A stretch of DNA of 64,000 bases from Hypericibacter adhaerens (GCF_008728835.1 NZ_CP042582.1:1674001-1738000); one strand, 5' to 3'; shown: positions 17,893 through 27,807, numbered from the stretch's first letter. Notes: generated by a model not told the origin, from the sequence alone. Program-made: numbers and translations.

Positions 17893-18008
17893 TGAGGGGG
17901 AGGTTAGGGTGGGGGGTGATCGTAGAACGTGGTGCTTCAATAAATTTGCATCGCCCATCCTCGCCGCCATCGAGTTTGTGGCGACCCCCCACCCCAGCCT
18001 CCCCCTCA
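17893..18008. repeat. 25-bp inverted repeat pair, G-rich intergenic element
   Basis: The arm at 17893-17917 (TGAGGGGGAGG...) and the arm at 17984-18008 are reverse complements at 23 of 25 positions. They lie in the gap between the convergent phosphoesterase and CoxL-like genes. The element is probably a bidirectional terminator or a dispersed palindromic repeat; similar G-rich runs recur in other gaps of this window. Confidence 0.65.
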
Positions 18009-18044
18009 AGGGGGGAGGTGAAGAAAGCAAAGCGATGGCCCTGC

Positions 18045-20426
18045 CTATTTCGCCGCCTGGATCGCCTGCCAGACCCGCTCCGGCGTGGCCGGCATGTCGA
18101 TATCGATGACGCCCAAGGGGGCCAGCGCATCGAGCACGGCGCTCACCAGCGCCGCGGGACCGGCGATGGCGCCCGCCTCGCCGCAGCCTTTGACGCCCAG
18201 CGGGTTGTAGTGGCAGGGCGTGACGATCGATTCGATCCGCATCGAGGGCAGGTCGGAGGCGCGGGGCAGGGCGTAGTCCATCAGCGAGCCTGAGAGCAGT
18301 TGCCCGGTTTCGTTGTCGAAGGCGCAGAGCTCCATCATGCCCTGGCCGACGCCCTGCGCCAGGCCGCCATGGATCTGGCCCTCGACGATCATCGGGTTCA
18401 TCTGGTTGCCGAAATCGTCGACCGCCGCCAGCGCCTTGATCTCGATCCTGCCGGTCTCGGGATCGACCTCGACCTCGCAGAGATGGCAGCCATAGGGGAA
18501 GGTGAAGTTGGGCGGGTCGAAATAGGTCGTCATCTCGAGGCCGGGCTCGAGCTTGTCGAGCGGATAGTCGACCGGATTGTAGGCGGCGCGCACCACGTCC
18601 CTGAAGCTCCGGCTGAGATCGGTGCCGGCGACGCGGAAGACGCCCTGCTCGAAGGTGACGTCGGTGGGATTGGCCTCCATCAGATGGGCCGCGATCTGGC
18701 GCGCCTTCTCCACCACCTTGTCTAGCGAGATCTTCAAGGCCGAACCGCCCACGGCGATCGAGCGCGAGCCATAGGTGCCGATGCCGTAGGGCACGCGGTC
18801 GGTGTCGCCATGGACGATCTCGATCTTGTCGAAATCGACGCCCAGCGCGTCGGCCACGATCTGGGCATAGACCGTCTCATGGCCTTGCCCATGGGTATGG
18901 CTGCCGGTGAGCACGGTCACGGTGCCCGTGGGGTTCACGCGCACCGTGCCGACCTCGTACTGCCCCGCCTGGCAGCCCTGCTCGTTGAGCAGCTTGGAAG
19001 GACCCATGCCGCAGGATTCCATGTAGTAGGCGAAGCCCAGCCCGCGATAACGGCCGCGCGCGAGCGCCTCGGCGCGACGCGCGGGGAAGCCCTTGAAATC
19101 GGCGGTCTCGACCGCTTGGTCCATCAGCCGGTCGAACTCGGCCACGTCGTAGGTCCAGAGCAGCGGCGTCTTGTAGGGGAAGGCTTCGGGCGGGATGAAG
19201 TTGCGCCGGCGGATCTCGACCCGGTCGATCCCCATCTCGCGTGCGGCCGCATCCATGGCGCGCTCCAGCACATAGGTGCATTCGGGCCGTCCAGCGCCGC
19301 GATAGGCGTCGACCGGCTGGGTGTTGGTGAAGGCCGCACGCGTCCGGCACTGCACCGCGCGCACCTTGTAGGGGCCGGGGAAGGGGTAGGCATAGAAGAA
19401 GGAAGGGATCGCCGGCGCGAAGGTCGAGAGATAGGCGCCCATATTGGCGATGGTGTCCACTTTCAGGCCCTGCATCACGCCTTCGGCATCGAGCGCCAGC
19501 GAGACGGTCGTCACATGGTCGCGCGCATGGGTGTCGCTGAGATAGGCCTCGCTGCGGTCGGAGATCCATTTCACCGGCCGCCTCAGCTTATGCGAGGCGA
19601 ACACTACCAGCACCTCCTCGGCATAATGGTAGATCTTCATGCCGAAGCCGCCGCCGACATCGGGCGCCACCACGCGGATCTTCTCCTCCGAGATGCCGAG
19701 CGTGGCGGCCGCGAGCAGCACGCGGATGATGTGCGGGTTCTGGTTCGAGGTGTAGAGCGTGTAGCGGTCGGTCGAGGGGTCGTAATGGCCGATCGTGCCG
19801 CGCGTCTCCATCGGCGAGGCATGGATGCGGTTGTTGACGAGCTTCAGGGTCGTGACGTGGGCGGCGGTCGCGAAAGCCCGGCTGACGGCCGCCGGATCGC
19901 CGATCTCCCAGTCGTAGCAGAGATTGCTCGGCGCCTCGGGCCAGAGCTGCGGCGCCCCGGGCTCGACCGAGCGCTCCAGGTCGACGATATGCGGCAGGGG
20001 CTCGTACTCGACCTCGATCCGCTCCATCGCGTCGAGCGCCTGGGCGCGGGTCTCGGCCACCACGAAGGCCAAGGGATCGCCGACATGGCGCGCGCGGTCG
20101 GTCGCCAGCACCGGATGGGGCGGCTTCGCCATGGGCGCGCCGGTGGTCCGCGGCACGATCCAGCCGACCGGCAGGCCGCCGACCTTGGCGGCATCGAGAT
20201 CGGCGCCGGTCACGATCGCGAGCACGCCCGGCAGGGCCCTGGCCGCCGCGATGTCCAGCTTCAGGATGCGCGCATGGGCGTGGGGCGAGCGCAGCACCAC
20301 GCCATGGACCATGGCGGGGAGCTGGATGTCGTCGACATAGCGGCCCTCGCCGGTGACGAAGCGCCGGTCCTCCTTGCGCTTGATGCGCTGGCCGACGAGC
20401 GGGGCGGTGGCGACGGGCTTGTTCAC
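18045..20426 (-). CDS. CoxL-like molybdenum hydroxylase large subunit (form II)
   Basis: This 793-residue protein belongs to the xanthine dehydrogenase/CO dehydrogenase large-subunit family, which binds the molybdopterin cytosine dinucleotide cofactor. N-terminal [20 protein letters not shown], the glycine-rich GGGFGMK motif and the C-terminal GCGEAGAI segment are typical. The active-site loop reads AYRGAGR, the form II signature, not the AYxCSFR of true CO dehydrogenase, so CO oxidation is unlikely. The start is a GTG after the AraC gene; longer frames would overlap that gene. No medium (FAD) or small (2Fe-2S) subunit is adjacent. Confidence 0.9.
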   Translation of the reverse strand: MNKPVATAPLVGQRIKRKEDRRFVTGEGRYVDDIQLPAMVHGVVLRSPHAHARILKLDIAAARALPGVLAIVTGADLDAAKVGGLPVGWIVPRTTGAPMAKPPHPVLATDRARHVGDPLAFVVAETRAQALDAMERIEVEYEPLPHIVDLERSVEPGAPQLWPEAPSNLCYDWEIGDPAAVSRAFATAAHVTTLKLVNNRIHASPMETRGTIGHYDPSTDRYTLYTSNQNPHIIRVLLAAATLGISEEKIRVVAPDVGGGFGMKIYHYAEEVLVVFASHKLRRPVKWISDRSEAYLSDTHARDHVTTVSLALDAEGVMQGLKVDTIANMGAYLSTFAPAIPSFFYAYPFPGPYKVRAVQCRTRAAFTNTQPVDAYRGAGRPECTYVLERAMDAAAREMGIDRVEIRRRNFIPPEAFPYKTPLLWTYDVAEFDRLMDQAVETADFKGFPARRAEALARGRYRGLGFAYYMESCGMGPSKLLNEQGCQAGQYEVGTVRVNPTGTVTVLTGSHTHGQGHETVYAQIVADALGVDFDKIEIVHGDTDRVPYGIGTYGSRSIAVGGSALKISLDKVVEKARQIAAHLMEANPTDVTFEQGVFRVAGTDLSRSFRDVVRAAYNPVDYPLDKLEPGLEMTTYFDPPNFTFPYGCHLCEVEVDPETGRIEIKALAAVDDFGNQMNPMIVEGQIHGGLAQGVGQGMMELCAFDNETGQLLSGSLMDYALPRASDLPSMRIESIVTPCHYNPLGVKGCGEAGAIAGPAALVSAVLDALAPLGVIDIDMPATPERVWQAIQAAK

Positions 20427-20442
20427 GGGTGGCGCTGGCTCC

Positions 20443-21408
20443 TCAGGAGGACGACGGCATGGATCGGCCCCGCTGGCGCGTCTCGCGGGGGCTGCGGCCG
20501 AAGCGGGCCTTGTAGTGGCGGCTGAACTGGGCCTGGTCGCCGAAGCCCCAGAAATGCGCGATCTCGGCGATGGTCTGGCGCTGCCGCGGGTCGCGCAGCG
20601 CCTCGTCACAGCGGATGAGCCGCTGCTCGCGCACCCACTGGCCCAGCGTCGCACCCTTCTCCTGGAAGAGCTGGTGCAGATAGCGCACCGACAGTCCGCA
20701 AGCCTCTGCCACGTCCTGGGGTGCGAGACGGGAGAAGGCCAGGTTCTGGCGCAGGTAATGCTCGATCCGCTGGAGATGCGCCTGCTTCACCGAGGCCTGA
20801 CGGCTCTCGAGGATATGCGCGTCATTGTCGAAGGTGAGGGCGAGGAGGTCGACGAGCTGGCGTCCCAGCACCGCGCGGCCCGCGGGCAGGATCGCCTCGA
20901 CCGTCTCCGGCACGAGCCGCAGCATGTCGACGAAAAGGCGGCCAGCGCCCTGGGCGCAGTCGAAACGCAGCGAGGCGAAGCGGTCGGGGACGGAGAGGCG
21001 CTGGCGCATCAACGAGGCGGGCACCCTTAAGACCCAGAGCGCGTTGGCGTCGGGATCGCTGAACTCGTAGGGCAGGTGGCTGCGCTCGACCACGAAGGCG
21101 CCGGGCCGGCACTCCACCTCCATCCCGTCCTGCATGAAGCGGATATCGGCCCGCTCCGGCACGGTGATGAGGAAATGCTCCTCGGGATCCTGGCGCAGAT
21201 GGCGGGCGTTGCGCGCATAAGTGATGCCGTCCGTCACCAGCCGCGACAGGGAGACCTCGCCCAGCTCCCAGAGCTCGATGCTGCCCTCGAACCGCTCGGC
21301 ATCGCGGTAGCTGAGGTCGAGCGGGAAATAGGCCTGCGCCACCGCCTGTTCCCAGAAGCGGCCGCGTTCGGCGGGCGCGATCCCGGCGGTTCGATATTGG
21401 ACGGACAA
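20443..21408 (-). CDS. AraC-family transcriptional regulator
   Basis: This 321-residue regulator has an N-terminal sensing domain of the AraC-binding-like type (GIAPAERGRFWEQAVAQAYF at the start) and a C-terminal double helix-turn-helix (LAPQDVAEACGLSVRYLHQL, then TIAEIAHFWGFGDQAQFSRH). A TTG at 21408 preceded by GGGAGG is chosen as start; an upstream TTG at 21477 is less well supported. It ends 17 bp before the CoxL-like gene on the same strand and probably regulates it. Confidence 0.88.
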   Translation of the reverse strand: MSVQYRTAGIAPAERGRFWEQAVAQAYFPLDLSYRDAERFEGSIELWELGEVSLSRLVTDGITYARNARHLRQDPEEHFLITVPERADIRFMQDGMEVECRPGAFVVERSHLPYEFSDPDANALWVLRVPASLMRQRLSVPDRFASLRFDCAQGAGRLFVDMLRLVPETVEAILPAGRAVLGRQLVDLLALTFDNDAHILESRQASVKQAHLQRIEHYLRQNLAFSRLAPQDVAEACGLSVRYLHQLFQEKGATLGQWVREQRLIRCDEALRDPRQRQTIAEIAHFWGFGDQAQFSRHYKARFGRSPRETRQRGRSMPSSS

Positions 21409-21563
21409 GGGCGCCTCCCGAGGCTGGGGTTCTTCCGACCCGGCCGCAATGGCCCGGGGTCGTCCCGCCCGGACCAATGACGCTCCAGGCTAGGCCAGAC
21501 CCGAGTTTAGGGCTTGATGCCGAGTGCGCCCAGATTTGACGGAAACTGCGCCGGAGCGCCGGT

Positions 21564-23129
21564 TCAGCCCGGGGCGGCGGCCTCGTACTCCCGCCGCAGC
21601 AGCCCCCGGTCGACCTTGCCGCCCGCGTTATAAGGCAGGGTCTCGCGCTGGAAGACCCGGTCGGGGCAGCGATAGCTCGCCAGGTGGCGCTTGCAATGGG
21701 CGATGAGGACGGCCGGGTCGACCGCGCCTTCCTGCATCACCACCACGGCGGCGATGATCTCGCCCCAGACGGGGTCGGGCAGGCCGATCACGACGGCGTC
21801 CTTCAGGCCCGGGAAATCCAGCAGCACCCGCTCGATCTCGGCCGGATAGACGTTCTCGCCGCCGCGGATGATCATCTGCTTCTTGCGGCCGGCGAGATAG
21901 ATGTAGCCGTCCTTGTCGCGATAGCCGAGATCGCCGCTGAAGAGCCAGCCGTCCTTGAGGGTCCTGGCGGTCTCTTCCGGCATCTGCCAATAGCCGACCA
22001 TGCCGGTGCCGCCGCGGCTGGCGATCTCGCCGATCTCGCCGTCCGGAGCCTCGCGACCCTCGGCATCGCAGATCCGGAGCTCGACCCCGATCGGCGGCCG
22101 GCCGATGGAATCGAGATGCTTGGCGCCGTCGCGGAAGGCCTGGCGGTGATCCTCGATCGAGAGAATCGATTGCGGCAGGTCCTCGGTCTGGCCGAAGGAC
22201 TGCACCATGTCGCCCTTGTAGACCGACATGACGTCGCGCAGCAGGCGCGGGTTCATCGGCGCGCCGGCATAGACGATGAGGCGCACATCGCCGAAATAGG
22301 CGGCGCCGAAATCCGGTGCCGCCGCCATCATGGCGAGCATGGTCGGCACCAGCGAGAGGAAGGTGACGCGATGCGTGCGCACCGCCGCCATGGTCGTGTC
22401 GAGTTTGAACTGCGGCAGGATCAGCACGCCGGCACCGCGCACCAGGCAGGTCATGGTGATGACCAGCGCCGAGATATGGAACAGCGGCGTGGTCACATGC
22501 ACGATGTCGTCGGAGCGGATGCCGAACTCGATGATGAACTTGTAGGCCCGGATGCAGCAGGCGCGCTGGTCGAGCACGGCGCCCTTGGGCCTTCCGGTCG
22601 TGCCGCTGGTGTAGCAGATGACGAAGGGCGAATGGCCGTCGACGCCGAGGAGGTCGGCGGGGCTGCAAGGATGGTCTGCGCGACCCTGCCGGCAGAAATC
22701 CTCGAGCTTCTGCCAGCCGAGGGCCAGCTCGGGCGCCAGCTCCCGCGCCTCCGCTTCATAGCGCGATCCCACCAGCAGCAGCCGCGCGCCCGAATTCTGG
22801 ATCTGGTAGCGCAGCTCAGGCACGCGCTGGCGGTAGTTCAGCGGCACCGCGATCGCGCCGATGGCGGCGATGGCGTAGAGGATCTCGAAGAAATCGATGC
22901 TGTCGACATCGAGCAGCGCCACGCGGTCGCCTCGGGCGATGCCCGATGCCGTCAGGTGCCGCGCCAGTGACGCCACCTCGCCCGCGAAGCCCGCGAAGGT
23001 CACGCTGCGCTCGGGCCCGATCAGGCAAGGCTTCGATCCGAAGCGACCCGCCGCCGCGCGGACGAGATGCGCGAGGCTGTCCATGTCGGGAGGGAGCGTC
23101 GAGGCCGGGATGTTCGTGGGGGTGTTCAT
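21564..23129 (-). CDS. Acyl-CoA synthetase (AMP-forming)
   Basis: This 521-residue adenylate-forming ligase activates a carboxylic acid to its CoA thioester. It shows the P-loop-like ICYTSGTTGRPKGAV motif (about residue 177), the GWLFSGDLGYRDKDGYIYLA hinge region and the C-terminal catalytic lysine in NAGGKVDRG. The ATG at 23129 gives a family-typical N-terminus; the longer frame reads into the intergenic palindrome. It follows an enoyl-CoA hydratase-like gene on the same strand, which suggests a catabolic pair for a fatty or aromatic acid. The substrate is not determinable. Confidence 0.9.
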   Translation of the reverse strand: MNTPTNIPASTLPPDMDSLAHLVRAAAGRFGSKPCLIGPERSVTFAGFAGEVASLARHLTASGIARGDRVALLDVDSIDFFEILYAIAAIGAIAVPLNYRQRVPELRYQIQNSGARLLLVGSRYEAEARELAPELALGWQKLEDFCRQGRADHPCSPADLLGVDGHSPFVICYTSGTTGRPKGAVLDQRACCIRAYKFIIEFGIRSDDIVHVTTPLFHISALVITMTCLVRGAGVLILPQFKLDTTMAAVRTHRVTFLSLVPTMLAMMAAAPDFGAAYFGDVRLIVYAGAPMNPRLLRDVMSVYKGDMVQSFGQTEDLPQSILSIEDHRQAFRDGAKHLDSIGRPPIGVELRICDAEGREAPDGEIGEIASRGGTGMVGYWQMPEETARTLKDGWLFSGDLGYRDKDGYIYLAGRKKQMIIRGGENVYPAEIERVLLDFPGLKDAVVIGLPDPVWGEIIAAVVVMQEGAVDPAVLIAHCKRHLASYRCPDRVFQRETLPYNAGGKVDRGLLRREYEAAAPG

Positions 23130-23154
23130 GACGGCAGGCAGCTCGCGCGCACCA

Positions 23155-23287
23155 CCCCTCCCCCTACTCCCTCCCGCAAGGGGAGGGGGCTTGATGTGTT
23201 GCCGTCGCCGCGCTTCCCGAAGCAGGAGGGGACGAGATGTTTGTCGTTCCAGCCCCCTCCCCTTGCGGGAGGGGGTAGGGGGAGGGG
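23155..23287. repeat. 36-bp near-perfect inverted repeat
   Basis: The arm at 23155-23190 and the arm at 23252-23287 are reverse complements with one mismatch and are separated by 61 bp. Each arm itself contains a small hairpin (CTCCC and GGGAG around GCAAG). The element lies between two genes on the same strand, where it could terminate or attenuate transcription. The composition matches the G-rich palindrome at 17893-18008. Confidence 0.75.
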
Positions 23288-23322
23288 CTGCGCGATTTGA
23301 GTCATAGCGGGCCGCGGCACAT

Positions 23323-24138
23323 TCATTCGAAGCGCGACTGCGCCCAGCGGATCGCTGAGGCGAAGCCGTCGCGCTTGACCCGCTGCTCGAGCTCCCCCTT
23401 GAAGGGATCGGGCAGGCAGCAGAGCTCGACGAAGGCATCCTCGCCCATGGCGATGGCGCTGCTGAAACCCATGATCTCGTAGCTGCGGTTGACCATCATC
23501 TTGTTCTGCGCCCAGATCCCGGCGGGGAAGCCCTGCAGCTTGCGCGACCAGGCCCGCACGCGCTCGCCGAGCCGGCCGGGCTCGCACAGCTCGTTGACGA
23601 GCCCGATCCGCTCGGCGCGTTCGGCTGTCATCAGCTCGCCCGTCAGCAGCACTTCCTTGGCGTGGCGGATGCCCATGACCCAGGGGCTGATGAGGAAGGG
23701 CGCGCTGGCGGCGATCCGCGCCTCGGGCTCGCCGAAGCTCGCGCCGCGATCGGCCAGCACGAAATCGCAGGCCATGGCGAGCTCGAAGGCGCCGCCCAGG
23801 CAATAGCCCTCGACCGCGGCGATGACAGGCTTGGTCGAATGCCAGACCTTCCAGCAGGCGGCATTGCCGCGCCCGATATGACGGCGGATCTCGGCCGGCC
23901 CGCCGCCCTCCAGCTCCGCCAGCGCGGCCGGCAGGTCGTAGCCCGAGGAAAAATGGCCACTGGTGCTGCCGAGCGCGATGCAGCGCACCCCCTCGGCCAC
24001 CGCCGCTTCGTCGAGGGCCCGGCCCAGCTCCGCCCATTGATGCTCGTCGAAGGCATTCATCTTCCGGGCGCGGTCGAAGCGGATCCAGCGCAAGCCGTCC
24101 TCGTCTTCGATCCTGAGCGTGGCGAAATCTGTGGACAT
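23323..24138 (-). CDS. Enoyl-CoA hydratase/isomerase family protein
   Basis: This 271-residue crotonase-fold protein has the oxyanion-hole segments SGHFSSGYDL (about residue 62) and AAVEGYCLGGAFELAMACDF (about 105-124), and the following ADRGASFGEPEARI. A glutamate is present in the GEPEA region, as in hydratases, but the precise reaction cannot be assigned. The start follows a G-rich ribosome-binding site. Same strand as the acyl-CoA synthetase. Confidence 0.88.
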   Translation of the reverse strand: MSTDFATLRIEDEDGLRWIRFDRARKMNAFDEHQWAELGRALDEAAVAEGVRCIALGSTSGHFSSGYDLPAALAELEGGGPAEIRRHIGRGNAACWKVWHSTKPVIAAVEGYCLGGAFELAMACDFVLADRGASFGEPEARIAASAPFLISPWVMGIRHAKEVLLTGELMTAERAERIGLVNELCEPGRLGERVRAWSRKLQGFPAGIWAQNKMMVNRSYEIMGFSSAIAMGEDAFVELCCLPDPFKGELEQRVKRDGFASAIRWAQSRFE

Positions 24139-24247
24139 GACCCGACCCCCCCAAAGCCCTTTGCATTGCCGAAGAAGCGCCCGCGATGTTGACGGAGCCC
24201 TCGCCCCGGCCGCAAGAGGGCTCGAGGGCACCGGCAGAGGCCGGTCG

Positions 24248-26218
24248 TCAGTCGCTGCTGTCGCTGGCGGCCTGGCGTTGTACGACATGAACGGCGCCGG
24301 CCGGCACCGCGCCGTCCCCCGGGGCATCGCTCTCGGTCGTCGGCATGGCGATCTCGACCGACGGCAGCGGCGGCTTCGCACCCGGCAGCGGGTCGAAGGC
24401 AGGGCGCGGCTGATCGAGGGCGTCCAGCGCATAGCGCTTGCCTTCGAACAGGTCACGCTCCAGGAGCTCGACCGAGGCGAGCCAGCCGGCGGCGTCGGCG
24501 CATTCGGCGCTGTCGTCGCCCGTGCGGCAGACCTGCGCCACCTCGCGGCCGCTATAGATGAGGGTCGCTTCCGGCAGCGGCCGGTAGAGACGGTCGCCCG
24601 GCGTGCGCGACAGGTCGAAGAGCGTGGTCTGGCTGCTGCCGATGAGGTCCATCACCAGGCGCGGCAGCTCGAACATCGGCACCGAGCCCACCCGCAAGGG
24701 GCCGCGCTTGCCGTCGATCACGATCAGCGGCGTCGCGTCGGAAACGCCATACTGCGCCGGCGTGAAGGCGCCGAAGCGCTCGGCGAGCAGTCCCGATTCC
24801 ACATAGCCGCCGAACTTGGCGCCGAGCGTGGGCAGGTGGTCGCCGAAGGCGATCACGATGGCGTCCGGGTCGGTCGCGGTGATGCGCTCGATCTCGTCAT
24901 AGAGCTCGCGCGACTTGTGGCGGATCACGCTGCCATAGCGCTGCACCAGGTCGTTGTCGGAGCTGGCCGTGAGCACGGCGGGGCGCTGCTCGCTCAGATC
25001 GTACGCCCAATGGCCGTAATAGGTCATGACGTAGCTGAGCGTGGGTCGCCCGTCCTGCTCCCGGTCAAGCCGCGCCGCCACCTGGCGGTAGAGCGACCGG
25101 TCCGACAGGAACGGCCCGTTCAGGTCGTCGAGATCGAAATCCTTCACCGACCAGAAGCGCTCGAAGCCCGCATGGCGATAGGCGTTCTGCCGGTTCCAGA
25201 ACCCGGGTCCGTTGGGATGGGAGGCGACGGTGCGATAGCCGAGCTGGCCCAGGACCCGCGGCAGGCAGGGCAGGTCATTGTCGAAGCCGCTCTCGAACTT
25301 CACCGTGAAATCGTGGACCGGAAATCCGCAGAGGAACTCGAACTCGGCGTTGGCGGTCTGGCCGCCGAAGGCGGGGCTGAGGGCCGTCGACCGGCCGGCC
25401 CGTTGCCACAAAGCTTCGAAGCGGGGATCGAGCGGCGGCTCGCTATAGCCTGCCTTCGTCAGGGCCGAGGGATCCCAGAAGCTCTCGAGCACCATCACGT
25501 AGATGTTGCGAGGCTGGGGCGGCACCGCGAGGCTGGCGAGCCAGGGCCGCGCCAGGGTTTGCGAGGCGGCGCTCAACGCCTCGCCGCGGCCGGGGCTCGG
25601 ACGGCGATTGGCGAGCGTGCGCGCGATCTCCTGCAGGCTGTGCAGCGCGGCGCCGCGCCAGACATAGTTCTCGCGCTGGTCCCAGGTGGTGTTGCCGAAG
25701 CGCGCATCCATCGCCGTGACGATAGGAGCGGGCATCGATGTCGGGATGGCCGCGACGAGGCCGAGACCGGCGAGCCCCAGCTTGGCGGACCAGCCCCGCC
25801 AGGTGAGATTGACCAGCAGCAGCCCGCCGAGGAGGAGCAGCGGCAAGCCGAGGCCCGCCCAGCCGAGCGGCCCCAGCACCTCGATCAGCGCGGGAAACGA
25901 GTCGATATCGTCCGGCATGAGGGGCCGGCCCAGCATCGCGATCTTGGCGGGGTTGCCGATCCAAAGCGCCGCGACCAGGAGCGCCTGGACCAGCAGGAAG
26001 ATCCAAACCCGCCGCGAGGCCAGGAACAGCAGCCAGGAAACGGCGAGCAGCAGGCCGCCGTCCCACACCGTGCGGCTGCGCACGATCCGAACCTGGAAGA
26101 CGCTCTGCGCGACGAGGTCGGCCAGGCAATAGAGGAGCAGGGTGGAGAGAAGGGGCACGGCCCAGCGCCAACGTGCGAGGCGGGGGCCGAGGCCGGCGAT
26201 CGAAGCGGGCAATGACAT
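24248..26218 (-). CDS. LTA synthase/OpgB-like phosphoglycerol transferase (sulfatase fold)
   Basis: This 656-residue membrane enzyme has about five N-terminal transmembrane helices within the first 170 residues, followed by an extracytoplasmic alkaline-phosphatase-type domain. The likely nucleophile is the threonine in SPAFGGQTANAEFEF. Metal-ligand regions include VLESFWDPSA and IAFGDHLPTLG. Family members transfer phosphoglycerol groups onto glycolipids or osmoregulated glucans. It is divergent from a glycosyltransferase gene, so the two may act on the same envelope glycan; that link is inference. Confidence 0.88.
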   Translation of the reverse strand: MSLPASIAGLGPRLARWRWAVPLLSTLLLYCLADLVAQSVFQVRIVRSRTVWDGGLLLAVSWLLFLASRRVWIFLLVQALLVAALWIGNPAKIAMLGRPLMPDDIDSFPALIEVLGPLGWAGLGLPLLLLGGLLLVNLTWRGWSAKLGLAGLGLVAAIPTSMPAPIVTAMDARFGNTTWDQRENYVWRGAALHSLQEIARTLANRRPSPGRGEALSAASQTLARPWLASLAVPPQPRNIYVMVLESFWDPSALTKAGYSEPPLDPRFEALWQRAGRSTALSPAFGGQTANAEFEFLCGFPVHDFTVKFESGFDNDLPCLPRVLGQLGYRTVASHPNGPGFWNRQNAYRHAGFERFWSVKDFDLDDLNGPFLSDRSLYRQVAARLDREQDGRPTLSYVMTYYGHWAYDLSEQRPAVLTASSDNDLVQRYGSVIRHKSRELYDEIERITATDPDAIVIAFGDHLPTLGAKFGGYVESGLLAERFGAFTPAQYGVSDATPLIVIDGKRGPLRVGSVPMFELPRLVMDLIGSSQTTLFDLSRTPGDRLYRPLPEATLIYSGREVAQVCRTGDDSAECADAAGWLASVELLERDLFEGKRYALDALDQPRPAFDPLPGAKPPLPSVEIAMPTTESDAPGDGAVPAGAVHVVQRQAASDSSD

Positions 26219-26532
26219 CCGGCGACGGGGGCGTGCGGTGATCTGTCTTTAAACTGCAACCTAACTGCAGCGACAAATTCATAAATCACCGCTGATTGGC
26301 GCGCCAGTCACCTCGACGAAGTATTTTTCGGGCCCGTCTGTAACGATCCGACTGTTAAATATTTCAATTGGTTGTGAAGCGGCTTGGAACCGGGCCGGTA
26401 ATTCCCAAGGTAAGCGACAGGACGTTAATCAAGCTCCCTTAACGTAGGGCCTGCGGCGGGCGGGCCGATTTTCGTTGTCAGGGGAACTTGCCAACATCCG
26501 GTTGGTGCGATTCGGGACTGCAAAAACCGATC
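26219..26532. other. AT-rich divergent promoter region
   Basis: About 310 bp lie between the phosphoglycerol transferase (reverse) and the glycosyltransferase (forward). The middle is AT-rich for this genome (around 26270-26380), which fits two promoters. I see no small gene or strong palindrome here. Confidence 0.5.
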
Positions 26533-27807
26533 ATGACCGAGATTGCCCAAAACCACCGTCCTCTCAAGGTGGACGTCATGGTGACGCTCGAGCGCGACGA
26601 ACTTGCCGGCGGCCATGTCAAATGCTGGGAACGGTTCGCCGAAGCGGCGGTCGCCCTTCCCGAAGAGCTCGATCTCACCCTGCATTTCCTGGCCGAGCGC
26701 GACGGGGTCGAAAGGCTCGCCGGGAACGTCCGCTTCCGCAACCATGCCGCTGCGCTCGGCACGCGCGATCTGCGCTTCATCAGGCATGGCGGCGGCCATA
26801 CCGATCTCGCGCGCTTTCACCGCGGGCTGATGCATTCGCTCGCCGGCTCCGACGTGGTGCATGCGACCGAGTTCTTCAGCTTCGGGCGCACCGCCATCGC
26901 CTATGCCGAGCGCAGCGGCTGCGGACTGGTCGCCTCGATCCATACCGATGTGCCGCGTTTCACGCGCGTCTATGCGGCCGAGGTCATCCGGCGCCTCGCC
27001 GGCAAGTGGGGCGCCTGCTTCCTCAACGAGTATCTGCGCCTGCCCGAACGGATCTCGCGTTTCATCGACGCCGGCATCGATCGCTGCCTCGCGCGCTGCG
27101 ACCGGGTGCTGGTCTCCAAGCGCGAGGATCGCGACCGGCTGGTCCCGGTGCTCTCGCCCGCGCGCATCAGCATGCTGCGCCGGGGCATCGACCGCGACGG
27201 GTTCTCGCCGGTTCACCGCGATCGCGCGCGCTTGGCGCATGCCTTCGGCATCCCGCCGGAGCGCCCGGTCCTGCTCTTCGTCGGTCGCATCGATTCGACC
27301 AAGAGCGCCTTGGTGATGGCCGAAGCGGCCCACCGCCTGCTGGGCGAGGGCGTCGACCTGCAGGTGGTGGCCGTGGGCGAGGGCGAGGATCGCGGACCGA
27401 TCGGGGAGCTCCTGGGCGACCGGGCGACGTTGCCCGGCGCGTTGCCGCAGAAGGAGCTGGCCTGGCTCTATGCGAGCGCCGATCTCTTCGTGTTTCCCTC
27501 CATGACCGAGGTCTCGCCCAACGTGGTGTTGGAGGCCAAGGCCAGCGGATTGCCGGTGGTGGTCGCGGCCCAGCATGGGGGCGGCCAGTTCGTGGCCCGG
27601 CCCGGCTTCGACGGCGTCGTGCTCGACAGCCAGGATCCGTCGCTCTGGGCCGAGGCGATCACGCCCCTGTTGCGGTCCCCCGAAGCCCGTTTCGCCATGA
27701 GCGGCCATGCGCGACGCTGGGCCGAGACGGCCTGGCCCGGCTGGCGCGACGTGCTGATCGAGGATCTGATCCCGGCTTGGCGCAAGGCCGCTGCGAAAGC
27801 GGCGTGA
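26533..27807 (+). CDS. Glycosyltransferase, GT-B fold (family 4-like)
   Basis: This 424-residue retaining glycosyltransferase has a C-terminal Rossmann half with PVLLFVGRIDSTKSALVMAE (about residue 255) and the nucleotide-sugar-binding segment DLFVFPSMTEVSPNVVLEAK (about residue 318). The N-terminal half contains GGHVKCWERF and a histidine-rich HATEFFSFG. The start is the ATG at 26533; a TTG 45 bases upstream is possible, and neither has a strong ribosome-binding site. It probably builds a lipid-linked or surface glycan; the donor is unknown. Confidence 0.87.
   Translation: MTEIAQNHRPLKVDVMVTLERDELAGGHVKCWERFAEAAVALPEELDLTLHFLAERDGVERLAGNVRFRNHAAALGTRDLRFIRHGGGHTDLARFHRGLMHSLAGSDVVHATEFFSFGRTAIAYAERSGCGLVASIHTDVPRFTRVYAAEVIRRLAGKWGACFLNEYLRLPERISRFIDAGIDRCLARCDRVLVSKREDRDRLVPVLSPARISMLRRGIDRDGFSPVHRDRARLAHAFGIPPERPVLLFVGRIDSTKSALVMAEAAHRLLGEGVDLQVVAVGEGEDRGPIGELLGDRATLPGALPQKELAWLYASADLFVFPSMTEVSPNVVLEAKASGLPVVVAAQHGGGQFVARPGFDGVVLDSQDPSLWAEAITPLLRSPEARFAMSGHARRWAETAWPGWRDVLIEDLIPAWRKAAAKAA

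Noticed and set aside
15203-18130. Antisense open frame of about 975 codons over the phosphoesterase
   Set aside because: It is a shadow of the forward gene, which has conserved catalytic motifs. The antisense product has no recognisable domain.
18045-20426. True aerobic CO dehydrogenase
   Set aside because: The active-site loop is AYRGAGR (form II) instead of the AYxCSFR of genuine CO dehydrogenase, and the other subunits are missing.
20427-20654. N-terminal extension of the CoxL-like protein
   Set aside because: The longer frame overlaps the AraC gene's conserved helix-turn-helix region in another frame and yields an Arg/Ser/Ala-rich string without homology.
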